Shown in pieces: positions 1-7,946 of a DNA stretch of 64,000 bases. Every line of letters begins with the position of its first letter. Position 1 is the first letter of the stretch. The notes below the pieces were generated by a model that was not told the DNA's origin, did no database searches, and saw nothing but the letters and a program-made list of their open reading frames with translations. The translations under genes and the position numbers were made by a program. Source of the DNA: JBBROS01 sp965260935 (GTDB lineage: Bacteria > Pseudomonadota > Alphaproteobacteria > Acetobacterales > Acetobacteraceae); the NCBI GenBank assembly GCA_965260935.1, contig OZ253374.1:3658001-3722000 (forward strand), written 5' to 3'.

Positions 1-207
1 CCGCAGCGCGTCCGCCGCCGGCACTGGCGAGACCGAATCGAGCGGACTCGGCGGTGGCAGCGGCGCGTAGTCGATCGAGGCCACGTTCAACCGCAGCGGC
101 GTCAGGTACCCGTAGCGCAGCGGCGGATATGCGCGCGGCCCCTCCCCCCCGGCGCAGCCAGCCAGCCACGCCGCGGCAAGCAGCGCGGAAAACCGAGACA
201 GCCTCAT
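1..207 (-). CDS. Putative lipoprotein, 3' part off the left edge
   Basis: The visible 68 residues begin with a short basic region and a hydrophobic stretch ending in a lipobox LAGC (lipidated Cys at residue 18), followed by a proline-rich segment. This indicates an outer- or inner-membrane lipoprotein. The ATG overlaps the TGA of hslO (ATGA), so it is translated from the same message. The function is unknown; small lipoproteins next to hslO are, from memory, common in Acetobacteraceae. The C-terminus lies outside the window. Confidence 0.75.
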   Translation of the reverse strand, partial: MRLSRFSALLAAAWLAGCAGGEGPRAYPPLRYGYLTPLRLNVASIDYAPLPPPSPLDSVSPVPAADALR

Positions 208-1172
208 TCGCGCGACGGCGCTTCGGCTTGGCCGCGCACCTCGCCGCGGCCGAAGCGGAAGTCGAGGTTACAGAACTCGCAGGTCATGACGATGTCTCCG
301 TCGACGACCATATGATCCAAGTCGTCCGGAGGAAAGCCTTCAAGGATGCCCGACAGCCGCGCCCGCGAGCAGCGGCAGCCGTAGGCCAGCGCCCGGTTCC
401 GGTCCGCGCTCACGCCCTCCAGCCCGAACAGGTTGTACAACAACTGCTCCGCCGGCAGCCCATCGTCCAGCAACTCCTCCTCGCGCAACGTCGCCGCCAG
501 CGCCGTCGCCGTCCGCCACGCCTCGTCCTGCGCCCCGCCGTCCATCTCCGGATCGATGCCGCCCTCGCCGGCCACCCGCTCCAGGATCAGCGCCCCGGCC
601 CGCCAGCCCTGCGGCGTTTCGGCGCAGGCCAACTGCACCGAGCAGCGGATCTGCTCGCTCGTCTCGAAGTAGTGCAGCGCCATGTCCGCCAGGCTCTCGC
701 CCTCGATGGCGACGATGCCCTGGTGCTGGTCCCGCTCCCCGCCCTGGTCCACGGTGAAGGCAAGATACCCGCTGCCCAGCAATCGCCGCGCCGAGGGCGT
801 CCCGTTCTCCGCCAGCGCAGGCTCCAGCCGCTCCGGGACCGCCCGCGCATAGCCGCGCAAGGCGCCCGACTCCGTGCAGTCCGCCAGCAGCATCGGCACC
901 GGCCCGTCCCCTTTCGCCTGCAAGCTGAACGAGCCGCGGAACTTCAACGCGGTCGCCAGCGCCGCCGCCAGCGCCAGCGCCTGCCCCGTCAAGGCCGTAA
1001 CGGCCGGGTGGTTCTCGTGCCGGGTCAGCAACGCGTCGGAAAGCGGGCCAAGCCGCACCAGCCGCCCCCGCACCGGACGGCCCGGCAGATGGAACGGCGT
1101 CACGCCGCGCGGCACGACGATATCGGGCACGTCGGGCCGTGCGCTGTCAAGGAATGCAGGAGTGTCTGTCAT
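204..1172 (-). CDS. hslO: Hsp33 redox-regulated holdase chaperone
   Basis: 322 residues, normal length for Hsp33. This cytoplasmic chaperone binds unfolding proteins when oxidised. The C-terminal zinc/redox switch is complete: CRC at residues 266-268 and CEFC at 298-301, a CXC-X29-CXXC arrangement. The N-terminal half carries the family substrate-binding fold. I chose the ATG at 1172 (MTDTPAFL) because the open frame upstream of it is out of character for the family. The gene heads a minus-strand pair with the downstream lipoprotein, overlapping it by four bases. It is divergent from the GNAT gene at 1264. Identification is secure. Confidence 0.95.
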   Translation of the reverse strand: MTDTPAFLDSARPDVPDIVVPRGVTPFHLPGRPVRGRLVRLGPLSDALLTRHENHPAVTALTGQALALAAALATALKFRGSFSLQAKGDGPVPMLLADCTESGALRGYARAVPERLEPALAENGTPSARRLLGSGYLAFTVDQGGERDQHQGIVAIEGESLADMALHYFETSEQIRCSVQLACAETPQGWRAGALILERVAGEGGIDPEMDGGAQDEAWRTATALAATLREEELLDDGLPAEQLLYNLFGLEGVSADRNRALAYGCRCSRARLSGILEGFPPDDLDHMVVDGDIVMTCEFCNLDFRFGRGEVRGQAEAPSRE

Positions 1173-1263
1173 GGCGCATACATAAGGCTCGGCCCCGCGG
1201 AGGAAAACCGCCTGACCCGCCGCGCCGCCCGATCCTGGCCTTGGGCGCACCACGGAGACCCGA

Positions 1264-1722
1264 ATGATCCGCCTGACGACGCAAAACGACGCCGAACCCG
1301 TGGCCGCCCTGATCCGCCAAGCCTTCGCCGCGATCGAGACCCTGCTCGATCCCCCGCCTTCCGCCTTGCGGGAAACCCCCGAAAGCATCCGGGCGCACCT
1401 GCAAGCCGGCGGCGGAGCGGTTTGCGAACAGGACACGCTGGCCGGCTGCATCCTTTGGCGAGAACAGGACGGAGGGCTCTATTTATGCCGCCTCGCCGTC
1501 CTGCCGGCAGTCCGCCGTCGAGGCATCGCCCAGGGTCTGATCGCCCGCGCCGAAACCGAAGCGCGCGCCCGACGATTGCCGAGGCTGCACCTCGGGGTCC
1601 GGCTCCGCTTGCACGCCAACCGCCGCCTGTTCGCCGCGGCCGGGTTCGTCGAAGGCGCCCGCCACGCCCACCCCGGCTACGACGCCCCAACCTTCGCCGA
1701 CGCGGAAAAGCATCTCGCCTGA
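1264..1722 (+). CDS. GNAT family N-acetyltransferase
   Basis: 152 residues with the GNAT fold: an N-terminal beta strand starting MIRLTTQ, then strand 4 and the acetyl-CoA loop in the RLAVLPAVRRRGIAQGLI segment (motif A, R/Q-x-x-G-x-G/A-like, here RRRGIA). A late ANRRLFAAAGF helix is typical of small-molecule acetyltransferases. The substrate cannot be read from the sequence. The gene stands alone between divergent hslO and convergent fumC, with 11 bases to the fumC stop. Confidence 0.85.
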   Translation: MIRLTTQNDAEPVAALIRQAFAAIETLLDPPPSALRETPESIRAHLQAGGGAVCEQDTLAGCILWREQDGGLYLCRLAVLPAVRRRGIAQGLIARAETEARARRLPRLHLGVRLRLHANRRLFAAAGFVEGARHAHPGYDAPTFADAEKHLA

Positions 1723-1733
1723 CGGCCGCCCCT

Positions 1734-3194
1734 CTACGCCCCGCCCACGCCGCGCCCGACCATCGACGCCGGGTCCACCACGCGGTCGAAGTCTTCCCCG
1801 CTCACCGCCCCCGACCCGACCGCCGCCTCCCGCAACGTCAAACCCTCCGCCATCGCCTTGTGCGCCACCGCCGACGCCGCGTCATACCCGATCAACGGGT
1901 TGAGCGACGTCACCAGCATCACCGATTCCGACACGAACTGCCCGATCCGCGTCTCGTTCAGCCGCGTCCCCTCCACCGAATGCACCCGGAACATCTCGCA
2001 CCCGTCGGCCAGGTTCCGCACCGAGCGCAGAACGTTGTTGATCACCAGCGGCCGCATCGTGTTCAGCTCGAAATTGCCCTGGCTGCCCGCGAACGCCACC
2101 GCCGTATCATCGCCGATCACCTGGACGCAGATCATCAGCATCGCCTCGCACTGCGTCGGGTTCACCTTGCCCGGCATGATCGACGACCCCGGCTCGTTGT
2201 CCGGCAACACCAGCTCGCCCAACCCACAGCGCGGCCCCGAAGCCAGCCACCGCATGTCGTTCGCCACCTTCATCAACGCCACCGCCACTCCCCGCAGCGA
2301 CGCGCTGACCCGAACGGTCGCGTCGAGCGACCCCTGCGCCGCGAACTTGTTCGGCGCGGTCACGAACGCCTGCCCCGTCAATTCCGCGATCTTCGCCGCC
2401 ACGCTCGCCCCGAACCCCGGCGGCGCGTTCAGCCCGGTCCCCACCGCCGTGCCGCCGATCGCCAGCTCCAGCAGCCCGGCGCGCGTCCGCCCCAGATCCG
2501 CCACCGCCTCGCGGATCTGGTGCGCGTAGCCCGACCATTCCTGCCCCACCGTCAGCGGCACGGCGTCCTGCAGGTGCGTCCGCCCGATCTTCACCACGCC
2601 GGCCCACGCTGCCGCCTTGGCCTCGATCACCCCCGCCAACGCGTCGAGCTGCGGCAAGAGGCGCCCGTCCAGCATCCGCACGGCGGCGATGTGCATCGCC
2701 GCCGGGAACGAATCGTTGCTGCTCATCCCCATGTTCACGTCATCGTTCGGATGCACCGGCGACTTGCTGCCCAGCGCCCCGCCCAGCAACTGGATCGCCC
2801 GGTTCGAGACCACCTCGTTGACGTTCATGTTCGATTGCGTGCCCGAGCCGGTCTGCCAGACGTAAAGCGGGAAATGCCCGTCAAGCTTGCCCGCCGCCGC
2901 CTCGCCCGCCGCCTGGACGATCGCCTCGGCCTTCCACCCCGGCAGCCGCCCCTCGGCTTGGTTCACCAGCGCCGCCGCCTGCTTCACCAGCCCGTAAGCA
3001 TGGCACACCTCCTCCGGCATCCGCTCGCGCCCGATGGAGAAATGCACCAGGCTCCGCTGCGTCTGCGCCCCCCAGTACCGGTCGCCCGGCACGGCGACGC
3101 TTCCCATCGAATCGGTCTCGGTCCGCTCGCCCGCGGCCTCGATCCCGATCGGCACATCGGTCATCGCGCGGGGCTGCTCATGGTCGTGTGGCAT
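1734..3194 (-). CDS. fumC: Class II fumarate hydratase
   Basis: 486 residues. It converts fumarate to L-malate in the TCA cycle and is an iron-independent tetrameric enzyme of the aspartase/fumarase superfamily. Visible hallmarks are TETDSMG and RYWGAQTQRS at the N-terminus, the SSNDSFP substrate-binding loop, GRTHLQDAVP with the catalytic-site His, and the flexible signature loop GSSIMPGKVNP. Start chosen at 3194 because GGAGG sits 9 bases upstream; an ATG at 3164 (MTDVPIG) is a shorter alternative lacking a good Shine-Dalgarno. The C-terminus ends about 10 residues beyond the usual LTxxEFD-type tail. Divergent from the SDR at 3336. Confidence 0.96.
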   Translation of the reverse strand: MPHDHEQPRAMTDVPIGIEAAGERTETDSMGSVAVPGDRYWGAQTQRSLVHFSIGRERMPEEVCHAYGLVKQAAALVNQAEGRLPGWKAEAIVQAAGEAAAGKLDGHFPLYVWQTGSGTQSNMNVNEVVSNRAIQLLGGALGSKSPVHPNDDVNMGMSSNDSFPAAMHIAAVRMLDGRLLPQLDALAGVIEAKAAAWAGVVKIGRTHLQDAVPLTVGQEWSGYAHQIREAVADLGRTRAGLLELAIGGTAVGTGLNAPPGFGASVAAKIAELTGQAFVTAPNKFAAQGSLDATVRVSASLRGVAVALMKVANDMRWLASGPRCGLGELVLPDNEPGSSIMPGKVNPTQCEAMLMICVQVIGDDTAVAFAGSQGNFELNTMRPLVINNVLRSVRNLADGCEMFRVHSVEGTRLNETRIGQFVSESVMLVTSLNPLIGYDAASAVAHKAMAEGLTLREAAVGSGAVSGEDFDRVVDPASMVGRGVGGA

Positions 3195-3335
3195 CGGCAA
3201 GCGCCTCCAATTCGTTGAGCATCGTCCCGTGCAAAACGACGCGTCTTCAAAGATCCCTGAGCAGACATGGGCGGCACAAGCCACGAATGTCCGCTCAGGC
3301 CTCGGCATTCCCATCCTGACGCCAATATCGCGTCC

Positions 3336-4112
3336 ATGGCACGCGTTTTCATCACCGGCTCCTCCGACGGCCTCGGCCAAATGGCGGCCCAGCTCCTGCT
3401 CGAACAAGGCCACGCCGTCGTGCTCCACGCCCGCAACGACCATCGCGCCGAGGACGCCATGGCCGCCTGCCCTGGTGCTGAGGCCGTCGTCACCGGCGAT
3501 CTCGCCAGCATCGCCCAAACCCGCGGCGTAGCCGACCAGGTCAACGCGCTCGGGCGCTTCGACGCCGTGATCCACAACGCCGCCGTCGGCTACCGCGAGC
3601 CCCGCCGGATCGAGACGGAGGACGGCCTCGCCCAAGTCTTCGCCGTCAACGCCCTAGCCCCCTACGTCCTGACCGCCCTGATCGAACGGCCCGAACGCCT
3701 GGTCTACGTCAGCTCGGAGCTGCACCGCCGCGGCAACCCCGGCTTCGGCGACCTGAACTGGGAGCGGAAGGCATGGCGCGGCAACCAGGCCTATTCCGAT
3801 GCCAAGCTGCACATCGTCCTCCTCGCCTTCGCCGTCGCCCGCCGCTGGCCCGGCGTCCGTTCCAACGCGCTCGAACCCGGCTGGGTGCCCACCAAGATGA
3901 GCGGCCCGCGCGCCACCGGAGACCTGGACCAGGCTCACCGTACCCAAGCCTGGCTCGCCGTCAGCGACGACGCCGACGCCGCCGTCACGGGCGAGTACTT
4001 CTTCCACAAGCGCCCCCGCAAACCGGCCGGCCCTTCGAGGATGCCGGAGCTGCAAGACCGCCTCGTCGCCGAATGCGAGCGCCTGACCGGCATCGGCCTG
4101 CCCCCGCCCTGA
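3336..4112 (+). CDS. Short-chain dehydrogenase/reductase
   Basis: 258 residues. The Rossmann dinucleotide motif is close to the N-terminus (FITGSSDGLG, T-G-x3-G-x-G), followed by HNAAVG in place of the usual NNAG and the catalytic YSDAK (Y-x3-K). The serine is probably in YVSSELH. The protein resembles retinol-dehydrogenase-like SDRs with a substrate region extending to a C-terminal helix. The start at MARVFITG puts the Rossmann strand in the standard place; the frame is open 23 codons further upstream. Transcribed away from fumC; substrate unknown. Confidence 0.88.
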   Translation: MARVFITGSSDGLGQMAAQLLLEQGHAVVLHARNDHRAEDAMAACPGAEAVVTGDLASIAQTRGVADQVNALGRFDAVIHNAAVGYREPRRIETEDGLAQVFAVNALAPYVLTALIERPERLVYVSSELHRRGNPGFGDLNWERKAWRGNQAYSDAKLHIVLLAFAVARRWPGVRSNALEPGWVPTKMSGPRATGDLDQAHRTQAWLAVSDDADAAVTGEYFFHKRPRKPAGPSRMPELQDRLVAECERLTGIGLPPP

Positions 4113-4153
4113 TGCCGCAGCCAGTCCAGATCAGCGTTAAACCCTAACCAAAG

Positions 4154-4162
4154 TTATCCACA
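4154..4162 (+). promoter_or_regulatory. Perfect DnaA-box sequence (isolated)
   Basis: TTATCCACA, an exact match to the high-affinity DnaA box, in the 120-base gap between convergent genes. Two TCTGTGG direct repeats follow within 40 bases and carry the TGTGG core of the reverse box, but each matches only five or six of nine positions. No AT-rich unwinding element is adjacent. It could be a titration site or a chance occurrence. Confidence 0.4.
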
Positions 4163-4232
4163 AAAATGGGGGTAAGTCTGTGGCCGAATCTGTGGGTCCG
4201 CCGGTATAAAGCTGCGCCGCCTGGGCGCAAGC

Positions 4233-5687
4233 TCACAGGAGCCGCCGCCGGATCTTCTGCCACAGGATCGCCGGGTGATACGAGATCCGCTTGCCATCGA
4301 TCAGCATCCGCCCGCCCTCCGCCGCCCCCTCCAAAGCCAGCGTATGCACCCCGTCTGGATACGCGCCATGAGCGTCCGGGCGCAGCGTCGCCACCGTTTC
4401 CTCGGCATAATGGTCCGGCGTGCAACGTCTCACCGCATTCACCGCCAGCGCCCCGCCATACGTGCGCGAGCAGTCCTGCGCCGGGCGATACAATTGCCCA
4501 TCAACCCGGAACGGCGTCCCCCCGGGCCGGGACGACCGCGCGTCCAGCTTGACCGGATTGCCCGGATGCGCCCGCCAAGGCCCTTCCAGACGCTCGGCGA
4601 ACATCAGGCAAAGATTGTCGTACGCCCCCGCCGCCGCGTCGCTGTAGCCGATCCAGTAAAGCCCGCCCTCGCGCATCAGCGTCGGGTCCGCCATCGCCAC
4701 CTCCTCGGCCACCACGCAAACGGGCGCGGCCCGCCCCTCCCGGATCTCGAATAGCACCTGCCGCCCCGCCGCCGCCATTTCCGGCAGGCACAGCACCCGC
4801 TCCCCATCCGCCCACGGATACGGGTAGGAGACATGCACGCCGTCCGCGAGCGGGAGCGCGATTGGGGACAACTTGGGCGTCCCGTTGCCGACCGTCATGC
4901 TCGCCAAACGTCCGACCCCGCTGCGGTGCGTGTAGTGCTCGCACAAAACGGTTTCCGGCCGCCCGGGCCAGAAGAACGGATCGGCGATGAACCCCTCTCG
5001 TTCAGGCACTGCCATCCAGCGCGCCGGGGCAACCACGCGGTCCTGCAGCAAGCCGCCCGCGTCGCCGTGCATCACCGCGATGCCGTACACGTCCCCGCCC
5101 AAGCGGGCACGCAGCCATGCCGCGGCGTTCGCGGCCCGTGCCCGCGCAAGCGGCATCGGCCCTGCCCGCCCCGCCGCAGCCGGCGTCCAGGGCCGCGCGT
5201 CCCCCCCTCCGCCGCGCAACGCCGTCCGCAGCAGCACGCAAGCCGCCCGCGCCAGCGCCCCAAGCAGCGCCGGATAGGCCACGGTGCTGGACAGATGCGC
5301 CTCGGCCAGCACGTGCCGCTGCCCGCCGTTCTCGCTCTCGACCAGGTAGACGGAAGCCACGTACGGCAGCCGGTGACAGACTTGCACCGCATGGAATGCG
5401 CCCAGCAGCGGCGCGCCCGAGCCATCAACGATCCGCCAAACCCGCCCCTCCCCCGCAACCAGCGACCCATGCAGATCGAGCCGCACGTCTCCCGTCCGCC
5501 CCACCCCGCCGTCCTTCTCGCCGGACCACCAGCGCAGCCCCGAACGGCCGGCAACCCGGCGCCAGCCAGCCTCCGCCGGAGCCGTGCCGCCCTCGAACGC
5601 CACCTTTGCCTGCCCGTCGCACGCCGCCTCGATCGCCCGGCCCAGCGGCGACGCCCCGGACAACCCGGCAGCCCTGATCCGGCGCAC
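4233..5687 (-). CDS. Glycosyltransferase-associated protein, GINT1-N/GH43-like propeller
   Basis: About 484 residues. The C-terminal 300 residues look like the five-bladed-propeller domain found in bacterial relatives of glucosamine inositolphosphorylceramide transferase and GH43/GH32-like proteins: IADPFFW, then CEHYTH, YPYPWADG, ADPTLMREGG, and GGTPFRVDGQLYRPAQDCS with the typical acidic and aromatic positions. The N-terminal part is more variable and may be formyltransferase-like. The GTG at 5687 begins VRRIRAAGL; TTG at 5705 is an alternative, since the upstream gene stops at 5723. Last gene of the minus-strand polysaccharide operon, so a sugar-transfer or modification role in the exopolysaccharide is inferred. 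The exact reaction is unknown. Confidence 0.7.
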   Translation of the reverse strand: MRRIRAAGLSGASPLGRAIEAACDGQAKVAFEGGTAPAEAGWRRVAGRSGLRWWSGEKDGGVGRTGDVRLDLHGSLVAGEGRVWRIVDGSGAPLLGAFHAVQVCHRLPYVASVYLVESENGGQRHVLAEAHLSSTVAYPALLGALARAACVLLRTALRGGGGDARPWTPAAAGRAGPMPLARARAANAAAWLRARLGGDVYGIAVMHGDAGGLLQDRVVAPARWMAVPEREGFIADPFFWPGRPETVLCEHYTHRSGVGRLASMTVGNGTPKLSPIALPLADGVHVSYPYPWADGERVLCLPEMAAAGRQVLFEIREGRAAPVCVVAEEVAMADPTLMREGGLYWIGYSDAAAGAYDNLCLMFAERLEGPWRAHPGNPVKLDARSSRPGGTPFRVDGQLYRPAQDCSRTYGGALAVNAVRRCTPDHYAEETVATLRPDAHGAYPDGVHTLALEGAAEGGRMLIDGKRISYHPAILWQKIRRRLL

Positions 5688-5722
5688 GCCCGGCCGGGCC
5701 GCCAAGCTAAAACCCGCCGCGT

Positions 5723-6439
5723 TCAGCGCGCGGCAGGCCGGAGCGTGGCGCCCGCCCAGCGCCGCACCTGCTTCGCCGCCCGGACATACCCCGGCAGGTT
5801 CGCCTCCCAGGATTTCTCCCACAAGTGGATCCCGTAGGACTCCGCCGTCACGAAGTCTTCCCGGAACGCCACCCCGAACGGCCAAGGAAAGAAAGCCTGC
5901 GTCGGACAAATAAAGATGTCCTTCACCCGCACGCCTCCGCTGTCGTACCGCCTCAGCCCCTCCTCCGCCAGCAGCCGGGTGACCAGCTTCGGCCCATACC
6001 GCGTCGGCCGGTCCAGCCCGAACGGCACGGCCCGCATCGACAGCAGCCGCTCCAGCGCACGGACGATGAACCAATGCCCGGGCTCCGCCGCCATCATCCC
6101 GTTCGCCACCCAGTCGGCCGAAGCCTCCTGCGTTTGGAAGCCAAAAACGCAGGCATGGCCGAGCAGCGGGTCAAGCGGTCGGAACAGCTTGAAATCCGTG
6201 TCCAGATAGAACCCGCCGCTTTCCGCGACCGCCTTCAGCCGAACGATGTCGGCGACCTTCGCCCACAGCTTCTTCTCATAGGCCGTGCGCAGCGCCGGGT
6301 GCGAGAAGTCGATGTTGTCCTCGTTCCACAGCACGAGGTCGAAGCTGGGGTTGGTCTCCTGCCAGGTTCCCACGCAGCGCCGCTGCGCCTCCGGCAGCGT
6401 GCTTCCCACCCAGACATGATGGATGCGCTTCGGGATCAC
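5723..6439 (-). CDS. GT32-type glycosyltransferase
   Basis: 238 residues. Opens with IPKRIHHVWVG, the N-terminal signature of sugar transferases of the Och1/capsular GT32 type, and has the metal/nucleotide-sugar DXD motif in FYLDTDFKLF. A cytoplasmic inverting or retaining transferase adding one sugar to the lipid-linked repeat unit is the likely role. Start GTG at 6439 has GGAGG 8 bases upstream and overlaps the flippase stop (GTGA), so the genes are translationally coupled. Donor and acceptor cannot be deduced. Confidence 0.88.
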   Translation of the reverse strand: MIPKRIHHVWVGSTLPEAQRRCVGTWQETNPSFDLVLWNEDNIDFSHPALRTAYEKKLWAKVADIVRLKAVAESGGFYLDTDFKLFRPLDPLLGHACVFGFQTQEASADWVANGMMAAEPGHWFIVRALERLLSMRAVPFGLDRPTRYGPKLVTRLLAEEGLRRYDSGGVRVKDIFICPTQAFFPWPFGVAFREDFVTAESYGIHLWEKSWEANLPGYVRAAKQVRRWAGATLRPAAR

Positions 6440-7881
6440 TGAACCTGCCTCCGTCTGAACCCGGCGTCCGGCAGGGCGTCGCGGCCCAGCGACAGCAGCC
6501 GCGTCATGTGCCCGGGCAGCAGCGCCGCGAGCGCGGCGGCGTAGGCGCAGAGCCCGGCCGCCACAGCCAACGCCGCAAGCCAAGCCCCCCCCGGCGCCAG
6601 GCTCCTCACGAGCAGCGCGCTCGCCGCCATGGTGCCCCCGGCCAACGCGACCCGCGCGCTGAGCGACAGCAGCCGTCCCACGTCCAGCCCCGAAAGCCGT
6701 CGCAGCCGGCTGAGCGAGATCGGCACCATGGCCGCCGACAACGCCGCCCAGGTCCATCCCACCGCGACGATCCCGAACATCTGCGCCGCCGGCAAGGCGG
6801 CGCAGTAAAGCCCCAACTGCCAATACGCCATGCCGGCGAACGCGTCCGGGCGTCCGAGCGCCGACAGCGCCTGCCCGGAGAAGGCCCATAGCGGCATGGT
6901 GAACGCGACGAAGCTCATCGCCTCCACCACCGGCACGGCGCGGACCCATTGCGGCCCGAACGCCAGTGGCACCAGCGCCGGGGCCGCCAGCCCGAGCGCC
7001 GCCACGCCCGGAACCCAGACCGTGCTCGTCAGCAGCACGATCTCCGAATACCCGGCCCCGAACCGCTCGCGGTCATGCGCGATCCGGCTCAGCGCCGGCA
7101 TCATCACCAACTGGAACGGCGTCATCACCACGATGATCGCCGCCCGCAGCACCCGCAGCGCCACCGAGAAGATCCCCACCGACGAAAGGTCCATCGTCAG
7201 CCCGACGATCACGCTGGCCAGGTCGTCGATGCTGGAGGTGATCACGCTGGCCGCCATGAAATGCCGGCTGAACGCGAACAGCCGGAGAAACGCGGCCCGC
7301 GAGAACAGCAGCTTCGGCCGCCACGGCGTCGCCTGCCACATGATAACCGCGACCAGCGCCGACTGCACGAACTGCGAAACCACCAGCGCCCAAACCCCGG
7401 CCCCGGCCAGCGCCAGCGCAACCCCCACAATCCCGCCCGCCACGCTGCCCGCCACCGTCCGGATCGCGAAGATGCGCAGGTCGAGCGAGCGCCGGAACAG
7501 CGCCGAATGGATGCTCACCAGCGCCCGCGGGAAGCAAAGCAGCGACAGCCACGCGATCACCGGCCCGAGGAGCGGCTCATGGAACAGCGTCTGCGCGAAA
7601 TACGCCGCCGCCTGAAGCCCGGCCACCATCGCCCCCGCCATCGCCATGTTGGTCCAGAACGCTGTCGACGTGCTCTCGTCGTCCAGCCGCTCGGCCTGGA
7701 TCAGCCCGTCCCCGAACCCCTGGAACAGCACCATGTTGACCGCGCCCACGATCGCCATGCCGAACGCGTAGACGCCGAACTCGGACGGCGTCAGCAGCCG
7801 TGCGAACACCACGAAGAACAGGAATGCCGACGCCTGCGCGCCCCCCGTCTCCACCGCCGCCCAGAACGTCGCCTTGGACAC
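6436..7881 (-). CDS. Polysaccharide flippase (Wzx-like, MOP superfamily)
   Basis: 481 residues with some twelve to fourteen hydrophobic segments. The N-terminal KATFWAAVETGG followed by FARLLTPSEFGVYA is typical of lipopolysaccharide/teichoic-acid flippases of the MOP superfamily. It would move the undecaprenyl-linked repeat unit across the inner membrane. Start GTG at 7881 gives the normal family N-terminus. A GTG at 7949 overlapping the wzc stop is possible but would add 23 residues (proline/glycine-rich) not expected in the family. Sits between the Wzc-like kinase and a glycosyltransferase, as expected for a Wzx/Wzy pathway. Confidence 0.9.
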   Translation of the reverse strand: MSKATFWAAVETGGAQASAFLFFVVFARLLTPSEFGVYAFGMAIVGAVNMVLFQGFGDGLIQAERLDDESTSTAFWTNMAMAGAMVAGLQAAAYFAQTLFHEPLLGPVIAWLSLLCFPRALVSIHSALFRRSLDLRIFAIRTVAGSVAGGIVGVALALAGAGVWALVVSQFVQSALVAVIMWQATPWRPKLLFSRAAFLRLFAFSRHFMAASVITSSIDDLASVIVGLTMDLSSVGIFSVALRVLRAAIIVVMTPFQLVMMPALSRIAHDRERFGAGYSEIVLLTSTVWVPGVAALGLAAPALVPLAFGPQWVRAVPVVEAMSFVAFTMPLWAFSGQALSALGRPDAFAGMAYWQLGLYCAALPAAQMFGIVAVGWTWAALSAAMVPISLSRLRRLSGLDVGRLLSLSARVALAGGTMAASALLVRSLAPGGAWLAALAVAAGLCAYAAALAALLPGHMTRLLSLGRDALPDAGFRRRQVQ

Positions 7882-7946
7882 GTGCCGTCGGACGCCGCCG
7901 CCCGGAAGCTCGCCCCCCGGCGCGCAGCCGGGTTCCCGCCCCCCTA

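Noticed and set aside
54..3218. A 1054-codon plus-strand open frame opposite hslO and fumC
   Set aside because: Arg/Pro/His-rich composition and full overlap with two well-identified minus-strand genes; long antisense frames are expected at this GC content.
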